50,083 nt of DNA, from assembly GCA_937969415.1 (NCBI GenBank), contig CALBWK010000180.1, positions 1 through 50,083 on the forward strand, read 5' to 3'. Of the stretch, positions 1-9,367 are shown piece by piece. Position 1 is the first letter of the stretch; each line of letters starts with the position of its first letter. The translations under genes and the position numbers were made by a program. This DNA is from an uncultured Saprospiraceae bacterium. Its GTDB lineage: Bacteria; Bacteroidota; Bacteroidia; Chitinophagales; Saprospiraceae. The notes beneath the pieces were generated by a model. The model made no database searches, was not told the origin of the DNA, and saw only the letters and a program-made list of their open reading frames with translations.

Positions 1-1724
1 GAATCTATACCGTATCCAGCAAGGATTCCATTATTCATCATCGCACTGAAACCTTTAACGATAGAAGGGAAGAATTCCTTAGGGATTTTACCCCCTACAA
101 TTTTGTTTTCAAACTGAAGCTTAGTCTTACCAGCCTTAAACTCATCTGATTCTAGGAACTCCTCATCAGCAGGGCCTAATTCAAATGACATCTGAGCAAA
201 AAGTCCAGATCCACCTGATTGTTTCTTCAGTCTTTCGTTATGATCAACTGTAGCAGTCAATGCTTCTTTGTATGTTACTTGTGGAGCTCCTTGGTTACAT
301 TCAACCTTGAACTCTCTCTTCAATCTGTCTATGATAATCTCAAGGTGCAACTCTCCCATTCCACTTATGATGGTCTGGTTCGTATCCTCGTCGTATTTTA
401 CTCTAAACGTCGGATCCTCCTCTGACAACTTAGCCAAAGCCATACCCAACTTATCAATATCCTTTTGTGTCTTAGGCTCGATAGCTACACCGATAACTGG
501 ATCAGGGAAGACCATACTCTCTAATACAAGAGGATGTCCTTCAGCACAGAGTGTATCTCCTGTTCTGATATCCTTAAATCCTACTCCGGCAGCAATATCT
601 CCTGATTGCACACTAGGGATAGCGTTCTGCTTATTAGAGTGCATCTGATATAGTCTAGAGATCCTCTCTTTACTATCAGATCTAGAATTATATATGTATG
701 ATCCTGCATCTAGTGTACCTGAGTACACTCTAAAGAAGGCCAATCTTCCTACGTAAGGATCTGTCGCAATTTTGAATGCCAAAGCTGTAAAAGGCTCATC
801 ATTAGATGGCTTTCTTACTACTTCTGCATCTGTCTTAGGGTTCGTACCCGTAACACCTCCAATATCTAGTGGAGAAGGCAAGAAAGCACATACTGCATCT
901 AATACAGCCTGAACACCCTTGTTTTTGAAGGCAGAACCACACATCATCGGAACAAACTTGTTATCCAATACGGCGCCTCTAACAGCATCGATCATCTCTT
1001 GCTCTGTAATAGAGTTAGGATCATCAAAGAACTTCTCCATCAATGTATCATCATACTCTGCAACAGCTTCTAGCAACTTCTCTCTCCATTCTGCTACTGT
1101 ATCGACGAGGTCTTCTGGCACAGGAATTTCTTCATAAGTCATCCCCATATCGTTTTCATTCCAAACGATGGCCTTTCCTGTAATCAGGTCTACCACGCCT
1201 TTGAATGTTTCTTCTGCGCCGATAGGAACTTGAAGAGGAATAGACTCAGAACCTAATTTTTCTTTTACATCTTTTACTACTGAAAAGAAGTCTGCACCTG
1301 ATCTATCCATCTTATTGACGAAACCGATTCTAGGTACATTATAGTTGTCTGCTAGTCTCCAGTTAGTTTCTGATTGAGGCTCTACACCAGATACGGCACA
1401 AAAAAGGAATACCAAACCATCAAGAACTCTCAACGATCTATTTACCTCTACGGTAAAATCAACGTGTCCAGGAGTATCGATGATATTCATCGGAAAATCC
1501 TGTCCTTTCCACTTCCAGTTGGTAGCTGTCGCAGCAGAGGTAATTGTGATACCTCTCTCTTGCTCTTGCTCCATCCAGTCCATAGTCGCGGCACCATCGT
1601 GCACCTCTCCTATCTTGTGAGATAGTCCAGTATAATAAAGAACTCTCTCTGTAGTGGTGGTCTTACCTGCATCAATGTGTGCAGCAATACCGATATTTCT
1701 AAGATATTTTAGATCTCTTGCCAT
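1..1724 (-). CDS. fusA: Elongation factor G, C-terminus cut by window edge
   Basis: Translational GTPase that drives ribosomal translocation in the cytoplasm. Reading leftward from the ATG at 1724 gives an uninterrupted frame of 574 codons to the window edge, out of about 700 in the family. The GTPase motifs are visible: G1 AHIDAGKT at residues 15-22, switch II DTPGH at 83-87 and the guanine-specifying NKMD at 137-140. The visible part ends in the GILAGYGID segment of domain IV; the rest of domain IV and domain V lie outside. It is the third gene of a str operon, 31 bp after rpsG, and is probably cotranscribed from the promoter ahead of rpsL. Identification is certain; only the 3' end is missing. 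Confidence 0.97.
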   Translation of the reverse strand, partial: MARDLKYLRNIGIAAHIDAGKTTTTERVLYYTGLSHKIGEVHDGAATMDWMEQEQERGITITSAATATNWKWKGQDFPMNIIDTPGHVDFTVEVNRSLRVLDGLVFLFCAVSGVEPQSETNWRLADNYNVPRIGFVNKMDRSGADFFSVVKDVKEKLGSESIPLQVPIGAEETFKGVVDLITGKAIVWNENDMGMTYEEIPVPEDLVDTVAEWREKLLEAVAEYDDTLMEKFFDDPNSITEQEMIDAVRGAVLDNKFVPMMCGSAFKNKGVQAVLDAVCAFLPSPLDIGGVTGTNPKTDAEVVRKPSNDEPFTALAFKIATDPYVGRLAFFRVYSGTLDAGSYIYNSRSDSKERISRLYQMHSNKQNAIPSVQSGDIAAGVGFKDIRTGDTLCAEGHPLVLESMVFPDPVIGVAIEPKTQKDIDKLGMALAKLSEEDPTFRVKYDEDTNQTIISGMGELHLEIIIDRLKREFKVECNQGAPQVTYKEALTATVDHNERLKKQSGGSGLFAQMSFELGPADEEFLESDEFKAGKTKLQFENKIVGGKIPKEFFPSIVKGFSAMMNNGILAGYGID

Positions 1725-1755
1725 GGTTTAAGTCTCTTATCCTTGTTTGTAGATA

Positions 1756-2223
1756 TTATGTTCTAAAATGTGCGAAGGCTCTGTTGGCCTCAGCCATCTT
1801 ATGCGTATCTTCTTTTTTCTTGACAGCAGCACCTTCTCCTTTGGCTGCAGCCATAATTTCGTTAGCGAGCTTTTCTGACATACCCTTTCCATTTCTCAGT
1901 CTAGAGTACTTGATAAGCCATTTCATACCTACAGAGATCTTTCTTGCAGGTCTTACTTCTATTGGAATCTGGAAGGTTGCACCTCCAATTCTCTTTGATC
2001 TCACTTCTACACCTGGAGTGATGTTTTGAAGTGCTTTTTTCCATTGATCATGTGGATCCTCACCCAATTTCTCTTGGATCATATCCATAGCATCATAAAA
2101 CAATCTGTATGCAGTTGTTTTCTTACCTGCCCACATTAGGTTATTCACAAACTGTGTTACCATTGGGTCATTGAACCTAGGGTCTGGTTGGAGTACCCTC
2201 TTTTTCGGTTTTCTTTTACGCAT
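1756..2223 (-). CDS. rpsG: 30S ribosomal protein S7
   Basis: Primary 16S rRNA-binding protein that nucleates assembly of the 30S head and lines the E site. The 155-residue product begins MRKRKPKKRVLQPDPRF and contains the S7 signature around residues 18-60 (NDPMVTQFVNNLMW). The usual length is 155-158, so it is complete. It lies 7 bp after rpsL and 31 bp before fusA, the standard str-operon order. In other bacteria S7 acts as the translational repressor of this operon; no such site is apparent to me here. Confidence 0.98.
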   Translation of the reverse strand: MRKRKPKKRVLQPDPRFNDPMVTQFVNNLMWAGKKTTAYRLFYDAMDMIQEKLGEDPHDQWKKALQNITPGVEVRSKRIGGATFQIPIEVRPARKISVGMKWLIKYSRLRNGKGMSEKLANEIMAAAKGEGAAVKKKEDTHKMAEANRAFAHFRT

Positions 2224-2230
2224 GCTCTAG

Positions 2231-2605
2231 TTATTTTTTCGGTCTCTTAGAACCGTACTTTGATCTTGATTGTAATCTTCCCTCAACTCCTGCAGTATCT
2301 AAGGCTCCCCTTACAATGGTGTATCTTACACCCGGAAGATCCTTTACTCTACCACCTCTTAGAAGTACGATAGAGTGCTCTTGGAGATTGTGTCCTTCAC
2401 CTGGGATATATGCAATTACCTCTATACCATTGGTCAATCTCACCTTAGCGACCTTTCTCAATGCTGAGTTTGGCTTCTTTGGTGTTGTGGTATATACTCT
2501 AGTGCATACCCCTCTTTTCTGTGGAGAACCTTCAAGTGCTCTTGACTTACTCGTCACGACTTGTTTTTTTCTCCCTTTCCTAACCAACTGGTTGATAGTA
2601 GGCAT
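2231..2605 (-). CDS. rpsL: 30S ribosomal protein S12
   Basis: Decoding-centre ribosomal protein, 124 residues, full length. The conserved TPKKPNSA loop (residues 41-48) keeps both lysines whose substitution gives streptomycin resistance, and the [12 protein letters not shown] loop (residues 84-95) keeps Lys88 and Asp89, the residue methylthiolated by RimO in other bacteria. The sequence is therefore wild type at the classical resistance positions. It is the first gene of the str operon, with a clear promoter starting 36 bp upstream. Confidence 0.98.
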   Translation of the reverse strand: MPTINQLVRKGRKKQVVTSKSRALEGSPQKRGVCTRVYTTTPKKPNSALRKVAKVRLTNGIEVIAYIPGEGHNLQEHSIVLLRGGRVKDLPGVRYTIVRGALDTAGVEGRLQSRSKYGSKRPKK

Positions 2606-2641
2606 ATATTACGTTGTTTACAGCTTTTGAAAAATGAGGTG

Positions 2642-2672
2642 CAAAGGTATATTTTATTCCTTGTATTGCAAA
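2642..2672 (-). promoter_or_regulatory. Bacteroidota sigma-A promoter of the str operon
   Basis: On the minus strand TTTG (2669-2672) is followed by 19 bp and then TACCTTTG (2642-2649). This matches the Bacteroidota consensus TTTG-N~19-TAnnTTTG at -33 and -7. The predicted start falls around 2633-2638, leaving a leader of roughly 30 nt before the rpsL ATG. Confidence 0.8.
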
Positions 2673-2704
2673 GGTGAAAATCACACATATAGTAAAGAAC
2701 TCAA

Positions 2705-3154
2705 ATGGACAATAAAATCAGAATAAGATTTGCCGAAAGCGCTGATTTAGAGGCAATTAGAGCGCTGGTAGTGGAGTTGGCCATATTTGAAAAAGAACCA
2801 GATGCAGTCTTGGCGACCCAAAATGATTACCAAGAGGCATTTAATTCGGGTCTGATTGAGGTCTATGTTGCAGAAACTGAGGGTAAAATTGTCGGTATGT
2901 CTCTATTCTATGATACTTTCTCCACTTGGAAGGGTAAGATGCTCTATTTAGAGGATTTTGTGGTCAAGGAAACCTATCGCAGCAAGGGTGTGGGCAAGCT
3001 ATTATTCGATAAGACGCTGAGTTATGCAAAAGAGTCGGGATGCAAATTGATGAAGTGGCAGGTACTAGACTGGAACGAGGGAGCAGTGAAGTTTTATGAG
3101 CGGGAAGGCGCTACCATAGAGAAGGAATGGTGGAATGGGAAGATCGTTTTTTAG
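2705..3154 (+). CDS. GNAT-family N-acetyltransferase (diamine/SSAT-like)
   Basis: 149-residue acetyl-CoA-dependent N-acetyltransferase. The acetyl-CoA pyrophosphate-binding motif A is seen as RSKGVGKLL at residues 92-100, preceded by the beta-4 strand YLEDFVV (81-87) and followed by WQVLDWN (118-124) and the C-terminal FYEREGA (130-136). That combination (LEDxxV, R.KG.G..L, WQVLDWN..A..FYE.GA) is typical of the spermidine/diamine/thialysine acetyltransferase branch, so a polyamine-like amine is a plausible substrate, but specificity cannot be read from sequence. It stands alone, divergent from the str operon. Confidence 0.9.
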   Translation: MDNKIRIRFAESADLEAIRALVVELAIFEKEPDAVLATQNDYQEAFNSGLIEVYVAETEGKIVGMSLFYDTFSTWKGKMLYLEDFVVKETYRSKGVGKLLFDKTLSYAKESGCKLMKWQVLDWNEGAVKFYEREGATIEKEWWNGKIVF

Positions 3155-3322
3155 TGCTCAATGAAGGAGAGGCAAGAATATTATTGTTTACAGCTACTCG
3201 ATAGTCTCAACTCGTCTGAACCAGTAGTAATGCTTGCGGCTAGCTGGTACTGCTCAACTAGGTAGTTGAATATTATCTACCTTGTAGCAAGAGTTCTTCT
3301 GGCAAGGTTTAAACAATTTGAA

Positions 3323-5431
3323 ATGAAGCAATTATTATCTCTTCTTGGTTTTTTGACCCTAATAAGTTCTTTTGCGTTAGCTCAACAACAATGGGAAGTC
3401 TTTACTCCTATTAGTGAATGTTACGAAATTGAGTTCCACGACAACAAAGCTTTTGCTGCTACTGACGGAGGCCTTTTAATTATTGATCTTCAAACTTGTA
3501 CAGAAACCCTTTTTACCTCAAATAATAGCGGCATCAAAGGTTATGGGGTAAGGGATATTGAGATACTACCAAACGGCCATTGGTGGCTTCGTACCAAGGA
3601 GGCTGGACTCATATATTATGATGGCAATAACTACTCTCACATAAATGACGATTTTATTGATTGGATTAATATTTTTGACCTAACTACACATAATGATAAG
3701 CTTTGGTTTGCGGCTAGGTCCTTCCTATCAACTGAGGACACGACAATTGTAGAACATCAAAATCTTCCTTACCCCAGTTTTGGCTTTGCATTCGATTCGC
3801 AGAATAATTTATGGAGTGCAAGCGGGTATCTTTCCAAAATCGTGGACAATAATGTGGTAGAAGAACTTGATTATCCCAATCTTTCTGGATTCCCTTTTGG
3901 TAAATACTTTATGCACAACGATAGACATTGGATTTCCAGCATTGAAGAAGTACCTGTACATCCTGCGAGTTTTAGACTTGAATATCACCTCCATTATTTT
4001 GACAACGGCGTATGGATTGATCGTTTGATACCCAATCACCCAGAAAAGATATTCTTAGATAACGAGTCTTATTTTTCTTTTACTGTAGATTCCTTTTACG
4101 TTGAGGTTAATGACTTAAACTTCTCCTTTCAATCCATTTCTAAAAAGTTTCCTAACCTCCCGTCTAACATAGGAACACCAGAAATAATTGCTCAAGAAGA
4201 TGAAGAAACTTTTTGGATCCAAGGCACTAATACAGATCTAACTTTACCCCAACTATATAGAGTTAGTAAAGATTCAATTAAAGGTTTTGGTATCAATTCA
4301 TTTTTAAGCTCACGACCAGAAGTCATAACAATAGATTGCAATGGAAATCTTATTACGTATGATTCTAGTAGAGATGGCATCCACATCAAAGAAGATTTAT
4401 GGCACAACATTGATGTTAGCTACCTTAATTCAAATTGCGGAATAACAGGACTTTCATCTGATCAATCTAATTGTGACAACTGGGCAATCAGTAACGAATC
4501 TGGTTGTTATTCTTTTTGGAATATCAAAGACGACAACCTTAGAGAATATGACTTACTAATAGATGACAATTGCAAAGCAGTAACATTTGATTCAGAAGGT
4601 AATTTATTCTTTCAATATTCTGATAAGATTATCAAAGGAGATACATTGGGGAATTCTTTTCTGATAGAAGTGCCTAGAATAGATAGGTTTACAAAAATAC
4701 TTTACTCGAGTCAAGATATATTGTGGATCACAGGCTATGATTCAGAGAATAATACCTTAATTCTAAAGTACCAAAATGACATATGGACAACTTTCGATCA
4801 TTCTATATCGCGGGGTATACCGATTTTATATGAAGATAACTCAGGGCGGATGTTCTTCGTTGACAATTCAGATCAGATTTACAGATTCGATGGTTCAGAA
4901 TGGATCTTATTCATCAGTGACAACACCTTAGACAATTCGGGTGAAATTAATGACATCGTCGTTGACGGCAACAATTTATTTATCGCTACTCAAAAAGGAT
5001 TGGGCCAATGGGATGGAATAGAGTTTAAGCTATATGATTATACAAATTCTGACATTTTGGATAAAAGTTGTCATCAGTTAAAGCTGGCCAATGATTCTTT
5101 ACTATGGATACGGCATCGGCAAGGGCTTACAAAAATGAGCATAACGAAAAACTCTACTAATGTACATAACCTAACCCTAGAAGAGCCCGAGGTTAATTTC
5201 TTACTTTATCCAAATCCAACCAAAAACATATTAACTGCCAATTTTAATAGTGAAAAAACAAGAAGAATCGACATAATTAGTATTGCAGGACAGGTTCTCT
5301 TTTCAAAAGAATCTTCAGATTCTCTAATTGATTTTAATCTAAAAGAATTGGAGGTAGTAGAACAAGGCTGCTATTGGATGAGAGTTCAGGAGCGGGATGG
5401 GGTGACGTTGCAAAAATTTATTGTTCTCTAA
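3323..5431 (+). CDS. Secreted propeller-repeat protein with T9SS sorting domain
   Basis: I prefer the ATG at 3323 over the in-frame ATG at 3266, because it puts a clean signal peptide (MKQLLSLLGFLTLISSFALA, then QQQ) at the N terminus; the product is then 702 residues. The body carries repeated short strands with motifs such as FAATDGGLLIID, LWITGYDSENN and LFIATQKGLGQWDG, like the propeller blades of two-component-regulator sensor domains, but no transmembrane segment, kinase or DNA-binding domain follows. The last 80 residues (FLLYPNPTKNIL ... GCYWMRVQ ... KFIVL) form a type A T9SS C-terminal domain, so the protein is probably exported and anchored or released at the cell surface. Its function is unknown; a surface binding role is inference. 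The gene is noticeably AT-rich. Confidence 0.8.
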   Translation: MKQLLSLLGFLTLISSFALAQQQWEVFTPISECYEIEFHDNKAFAATDGGLLIIDLQTCTETLFTSNNSGIKGYGVRDIEILPNGHWWLRTKEAGLIYYDGNNYSHINDDFIDWINIFDLTTHNDKLWFAARSFLSTEDTTIVEHQNLPYPSFGFAFDSQNNLWSASGYLSKIVDNNVVEELDYPNLSGFPFGKYFMHNDRHWISSIEEVPVHPASFRLEYHLHYFDNGVWIDRLIPNHPEKIFLDNESYFSFTVDSFYVEVNDLNFSFQSISKKFPNLPSNIGTPEIIAQEDEETFWIQGTNTDLTLPQLYRVSKDSIKGFGINSFLSSRPEVITIDCNGNLITYDSSRDGIHIKEDLWHNIDVSYLNSNCGITGLSSDQSNCDNWAISNESGCYSFWNIKDDNLREYDLLIDDNCKAVTFDSEGNLFFQYSDKIIKGDTLGNSFLIEVPRIDRFTKILYSSQDILWITGYDSENNTLILKYQNDIWTTFDHSISRGIPILYEDNSGRMFFVDNSDQIYRFDGSEWILFISDNTLDNSGEINDIVVDGNNLFIATQKGLGQWDGIEFKLYDYTNSDILDKSCHQLKLANDSLLWIRHRQGLTKMSITKNSTNVHNLTLEEPEVNFLLYPNPTKNILTANFNSEKTRRIDIISIAGQVLFSKESSDSLIDFNLKELEVVEQGCYWMRVQERDGVTLQKFIVL

Positions 5432-5478
5432 AAATATACTCCTTAGCATCAAAGCCTCTTTATCAGATTTCGATTTAC

Positions 5479-5491
5479 TGCCTGTCAGGCA
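5479..5491. repeat. Perfect 13-bp palindrome TGCCTGTCAGGCA between convergent genes
   Basis: TGCCTG-T-CAGGCA is a perfect inverted repeat in the 99-bp gap between two converging genes. A second small hairpin (AATGCT ... AGCATT, about 5514-5534) follows. Neither has a clear T tract. Short palindromes of the form CCTGNCAGG are common intergenic elements in Bacteroidota; whether this copy belongs to a dispersed family needs the genome. Confidence 0.5.
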
Positions 5492-5530
5492 AACATAAGA
5501 TTGATTTTGTGAATGCTATGCCCTTCAGCA

Positions 5531-6685
5531 TTATGTAATAAAATCAAGATAATTATCTCTATTAATTACCATCGTGGTATGCTGGGGGTAAGCTTCTAAG
5601 AAAGATTTGGGAAATCGTTTTTTAGCCTTTTGCCATTTGAACTCAAAAGCGTGCAGCGTGCCATCCACTTCTTCTATATAGTCTATCTCGGCTTGGTCAT
5701 GGGTCCTCCAGAAATAGCGTAGGACGTGGCGCTGGGCATAACTATTACGCTTCCATCTTTCTATGAGCAGGTGATTTTCCCAGAGCGCACCCTTGTCTTG
5801 TCGGAACTCGAGATAATGGAAATTATTAATCAGTATGTTCCGAATACCGTTATCGTAGAAATAGTACTTCTTCCCTTTCTTTAGTTCATTTCTGAGATTT
5901 CTGCTCAATGCAGGTAGCTGATAGATGACAAACATCTTCTCCAATATATCTAGATACTTCTCTACTGTTGCTGGGTCTATATTACCGATTGTCCTTGCTA
6001 GCTCGTGATATCGTACTTCACTACCGAGCTGCATTGCCAGCGCAATAAGTAGCTTCTGCACAAAGCTGGACTTCTTAATTCCATCAAAAGTGAGGATGTC
6101 TTTATAGAGGTAACTATTGCTAAGCTCTAACAAGACTTCTCTCTCACGACCAGGATTATTAATAACCTCTGGATAACTCCCATAGATGAGTCGGGTTTCT
6201 AGATTTCTTTTTTCCTCAATCAAGGAAGTATGCTCAGTTAATTCAGTTTGGCTCAATGGAAAAAGATGATACTCTACTTTCCTCCCAGTCAATGGCTCAT
6301 CTAGAGCATTGTGAAGATCTAGTGAAGATGAGCCAGATAGGATGATTTGAATATCAGGATAGGTATCATAGAGCAGCTTTATTTTATGACCTATACCCTC
6401 GATTTGTTGAGCCTCATCGACTATGATAAGCTGCGTACGCTTGCCTATTACATTTCTTAATTGTGTACTTGTACCTGCCTGTTCTATAGCTTCCCTTATA
6501 TCGCCTTCATCGGCATTGAGCCATTGCCCATTGTCAGAGTTGCTGATAAGGGCTTTCAACATTGTGGTCTTGCCTACTTGGCGAGGGCCTAGTAAGACGA
6601 TCACCTTCCCCTTATCGAGTTGATCCAGTATGGATTGATATAAATGTCTGGTAATGTTCACACCCCCAAAGTATAGTAAATCCAT
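5531..6685 (-). CDS. AAA_14 / DUF4143 family ATPase
   Basis: 384-residue P-loop ATPase of the widespread AAA_14 plus DUF4143 family, whose biological role is not well established. The Walker A motif GPRQVGKTT lies at residues 33-41 (Lys39), Walker B LIIVDEAQQ at 86-94, sensor-like IILSGSSSLDL follows, and the C-terminal third (YFYDNGIRNILINN, then WENHLLIERWKR and a nuclease-fold-like EIDYIEEVDG...AFEFKW) is DUF4143. The ATG at 6685 is used here, but a GTG at 6661 (VNITRHLYQ...) would match the usual start of family members more closely. The gene is monocistronic and preceded by three 32-bp tandem repeats carrying palindromic cores, which suggests tight transcriptional control. Some relatives have been discussed as antitoxin-like or mobile-element-associated; nothing here proves that. 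Confidence 0.88.
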   Translation of the reverse strand: MDLLYFGGVNITRHLYQSILDQLDKGKVIVLLGPRQVGKTTMLKALISNSDNGQWLNADEGDIREAIEQAGTSTQLRNVIGKRTQLIIVDEAQQIEGIGHKIKLLYDTYPDIQIILSGSSSLDLHNALDEPLTGRKVEYHLFPLSQTELTEHTSLIEEKRNLETRLIYGSYPEVINNPGREREVLLELSNSYLYKDILTFDGIKKSSFVQKLLIALAMQLGSEVRYHELARTIGNIDPATVEKYLDILEKMFVIYQLPALSRNLRNELKKGKKYYFYDNGIRNILINNFHYLEFRQDKGALWENHLLIERWKRNSYAQRHVLRYFWRTHDQAEIDYIEEVDGTLHAFEFKWQKAKKRFPKSFLEAYPQHTTMVINRDNYLDFIT

Positions 6686-6692
6686 AGTAAAT

Positions 6693-6788
6693 CCTAAAAT
6701 TACGCGTAATATTAAGATTACAATCCTAAAATTAGGCGTAATATTCAGATTCTAATCCAAATATTAGGCGTAATTACAAGATTACTAT
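6693..6788. repeat. Three tandem 32-bp direct repeats with palindromic core
   Basis: Units at 6693-6724, 6725-6756 and 6757-6788 abut without spacers. Each begins CC(T/A)AAAatTA and contains a near-palindromic 12-mer: ATTACGCGTAAT (perfect) in unit 1 and ATTAGGCGTAAT in units 2 and 3, followed by an AAGATTA/CAGATTC block. The array ends 8 bp upstream of the ATG of the AAA/DUF4143 gene and 16 bp from the 3' end of the dioxygenase-like gene. The period equals three helical turns, so three protein dimers could line up on one DNA face. A regulatory operator array is the likeliest reading. Confidence 0.85.
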
Positions 6789-6803
6789 GCTAATCACCGT
6801 GCT

Positions 6804-7415
6804 TTATTGTTCCTTCGCTAGATACACATCAAAGTCTACCATCAAATTGCCTTTGGTATCCCCCAACCTAATTGGCAAAATTCTCAACTCTGCCCGCTCA
6901 GCAGAAGCCCACGGGTCATCTGTTATAAGAGGATCACCAGTAAAGTAGATTTGCGAGATGAGTTCCTTTCTGTTCTTAGCAGTAATCCGAAAGTGAATGT
7001 GTGCTGGCCTGAATTGCCCCGCATTGAGATACTTCCCAGGTAAGATGGTTTTAAAACTATACCTACCCTCCTGATCCGTATACCACCGCGCTCTCAAGTT
7101 GAACGCCTTAGAATTGTTATCGTACTCTCCTTCGGTATTACAATGCCATATCTCTACAAGGGCATTGGGCAGAGGTGTTGTGCAGTCGGGATTATAGACA
7201 CAACCTTGTAATTGTATAACCGTTCCGGTCAGCCCATCATAAGTCAAGTCCTTTCTGAGCGGTGCTTTGGGTCGATAGAAAGGTCCCAGAATGTCATTGG
7301 TGGTATTGCAGTCGCCGACATACTCACCCCCAACTTCCTTGACTTTTCCAAAGGTAGATGTAGATAGTGCAGCCAGTGCTAGCGTAGAGGTCGTCAAGAA
7401 CTTTTTCCTATTCAT
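6804..7415 (-). CDS. Secreted intradiol ring-cleavage dioxygenase-like protein
   Basis: 203 residues with an N-terminal export signal (NRKKFLTTSTLALAALSTS, weakly Tat-like without twin arginine) and an intradiol dioxygenase core. The four non-haem Fe(III) ligands can be matched: Tyr98 in EGEYDN, Tyr129 in LPGKYLN, and His139 and His141 in FRPAHIHF. Family enzymes open catechol rings between the hydroxyls (protocatechuate 3,4-dioxygenase type). Because it is exported, short, and has no aromatic-degradation genes nearby, a role in ring cleavage of extracellular phenolics, or another reaction, remains open. Single gene between RecQ and the AAA ATPase. Confidence 0.85.
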   Translation of the reverse strand: MNRKKFLTTSTLALAALSTSTFGKVKEVGGEYVGDCNTTNDILGPFYRPKAPLRKDLTYDGLTGTVIQLQGCVYNPDCTTPLPNALVEIWHCNTEGEYDNNSKAFNLRARWYTDQEGRYSFKTILPGKYLNAGQFRPAHIHFRITAKNRKELISQIYFTGDPLITDDPWASAERAELRILPIRLGDTKGNLMVDFDVYLAKEQ

Positions 7416-7516
7416 ATAATGAGAGTTATTTGAAATTGTCTGATAGGAAACTACAGCTTACGCCAGTGAAACGTCAAACTGTAAGAAGATATTATTGAAG
7501 GAAAGGTATAAGGTGC

Positions 7517-9334
7517 TTATCCTCTAATCTTCTTCAAAATAGTTTCCCCATACTTCTCTAGCTTACCTTTACCGATACCTTCTATAGCCAGCAATTCTTT
7601 TTCGTTCTGAGGCAGTTCAGCACAAATGAGTTTCATTGTCCTGTCATTGAGAATAATGTAAGGCGGCATTTTCATTTCCTTAGCTAATTGCAGTCTCCAA
7701 GACCGAAACTTCTCAAAGAGTGCTGCGTCATAGACGAGGTTATCGAGGTCTGCTTTAGGCTTGGTCGATTTCTTCTCAATTTTTTCATACTTCTTGTGGG
7801 CAGCTAAATCTATCGTCAATTCATCTTGTAAGACACTTGCAGACAAGGGGGTTGTTTTGATTTTAGATTTGTCTTGGAAGTCAACTCTCAACACGCCTTG
7901 GTTAATCATTTGGTTGAGATAAGACGTCCACTCAGGATACGAAAGCGCTCTACCTGCTCCAAAGGTTTTGATACTAGGTAGGCCAAGATCCTTTGCTTCT
8001 TGTTTATAAGAACCCTTTAGAAGGTCCATTAATAGACTACTATTGAGTGACTCTTGAGTTCTAATCACACCTGAGATGGCCATCTTGGCGTAAGTAGAGC
8101 CTTCGATGTACTTGGGTGGGCGCAGACAATTATCGCAGTGACCACAACCCTCTGTTCGATATTCTCCAAAGTAGTTAAGTATAAAATTGGTTCTGCAACT
8201 CGCCGCATTGGCAAACTGCCACATCCGTTCTAGCTTGGCCGTTTGAATATATTTAAAGTGCTGATTGGCATCGCTCTCATTGACGAAGCGCATCAGCTGA
8301 CTCATATCGCCCCAGCTATAAAAAAGTAGAGCTGTCGCTGGCCCTCCATCTCTACCGGCCCTCCCTATCTCTTGATAGTAACCTTCAAGATTCTTGGGCA
8401 TATTATAGTGGATCACCCAGCGGATATTGGGTTTGTCGATACCCATTCCAAAAGCAATCGTAGCACAGATGATGTCTATCTCATCCGCTTGAAATTTTTG
8501 CTGCACTGCATTCCGCTCATCTGAAGATCTACCTGCGTGATAATAGTCTACCTGCAACCCTTGATCGGAAAGTTTCTCTGCCAATGTCTCTGTCCCTTTT
8601 CGACTGAGACAATAGATAATACCTGCTTCATCTTGATGATCGTCGATAAAGTCTAGAATCTCTCCTACCCTGTTCTTACCCGGTTTAGCGTGGAGAGTAA
8701 TGTTTTTTCTTTCGAAACTACTGACAAATTTTTCTGGTTGCGCTAAACCTAACTGTACAATAATATCATCCTGTGTTGTGCTGTCTGCTGTAGCGGTAAG
8801 GGCTACAATAGGCGTATCAGGAAACTGCTGCTTGATCACCTTGAGCTTGACATAGTCAGGCCTAAAGTCATTACCCCAAGTACTGACACAATGCGCCTCG
8901 TCTATAGCGAAGAGTTGCACATCTAGACTCGTCAAAAATCTAATAAATCCATCTGAGCCCAACTTCTCGGGTGATACATAGAGTAACTTAATTTTACCCG
9001 CATTGATGTCTGCGTGGATGGCTTGGCGCTGCTCCATACTCAGGTTACTATTAATAGCTTCTGCAGCGACTCCGTTCTGCTTAAGGGCGGCCACTTGATC
9101 CATCATTAAGGCAATGAGTGGCGAGATAACCACCGTAAGTCCATCTAGTACGAGCGCAGGCACCTGATAACAAAGCGACTTCCCTCCACCTGTAGGCATA
9201 ATGACCAGGGTGTCTTTACCTGATAATACTGTGTCGATAATCTGGCCTTGATTGAGCCTAAAGGCGGAGTAACCAAAAACTTCTTGGAGTATGGATTCTT
9301 TTGTTAGTGGCATAAACCTGAAATGGTACGGCAA
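7517..9334 (-). CDS. recQ: ATP-dependent DNA helicase RecQ
   Basis: 3'-5' superfamily 2 helicase acting in recombination and replication-fork repair. Walker A MPTGGGKS lies at residues 46-53, the DEAH box at 145-148 followed by the aromatic-rich-loop-like CVSTWGNDFRP, and motif VI QEIGRAGRDGGP. The RecQ zinc site is visible as CRTNFILNYFGE...CGHCDNC, followed by the winged-helix (RQC) and a C-terminal HRDC domain (FRSWRLQLAKEMKMPPYIILND, ELLAIEGIGKGKLEKYG). The length of about 600 equals that of E. coli RecQ. An in-frame ATG at 9313 (MPLTKESILQEVFG) is an equally good start. Bacteroidota often carry several RecQ paralogues, so the symbol marks the family. Confidence 0.95.
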   Translation of the reverse strand: MPYHFRFMPLTKESILQEVFGYSAFRLNQGQIIDTVLSGKDTLVIMPTGGGKSLCYQVPALVLDGLTVVISPLIALMMDQVAALKQNGVAAEAINSNLSMEQRQAIHADINAGKIKLLYVSPEKLGSDGFIRFLTSLDVQLFAIDEAHCVSTWGNDFRPDYVKLKVIKQQFPDTPIVALTATADSTTQDDIIVQLGLAQPEKFVSSFERKNITLHAKPGKNRVGEILDFIDDHQDEAGIIYCLSRKGTETLAEKLSDQGLQVDYYHAGRSSDERNAVQQKFQADEIDIICATIAFGMGIDKPNIRWVIHYNMPKNLEGYYQEIGRAGRDGGPATALLFYSWGDMSQLMRFVNESDANQHFKYIQTAKLERMWQFANAASCRTNFILNYFGEYRTEGCGHCDNCLRPPKYIEGSTYAKMAISGVIRTQESLNSSLLMDLLKGSYKQEAKDLGLPSIKTFGAGRALSYPEWTSYLNQMINQGVLRVDFQDKSKIKTTPLSASVLQDELTIDLAAHKKYEKIEKKSTKPKADLDNLVYDAALFEKFRSWRLQLAKEMKMPPYIILNDRTMKLICAELPQNEKELLAIEGIGKGKLEKYGETILKKIRG

Positions 9335-9367
9335 ATTATTGTTTCTAAAAGAAAGTCTATCAAAGGC

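Noticed and set aside
2231-2605. Streptomycin-resistance allele of rpsL
   Set aside because: Both lysines of TPKKPNS and Lys88 are present, as in sensitive strains.
3155-3322. Small gene or structured RNA between the GNAT and propeller genes
   Set aside because: Only short imperfect inverted repeats (for example CAACTAGGTAGTTG) and no coding frame of note were found; nothing supports a defined RNA.
6693-6788. Repeat array as a possible small CRISPR
   Set aside because: The three units abut directly with no spacers and there are no cas genes nearby; tandem operators fit better.
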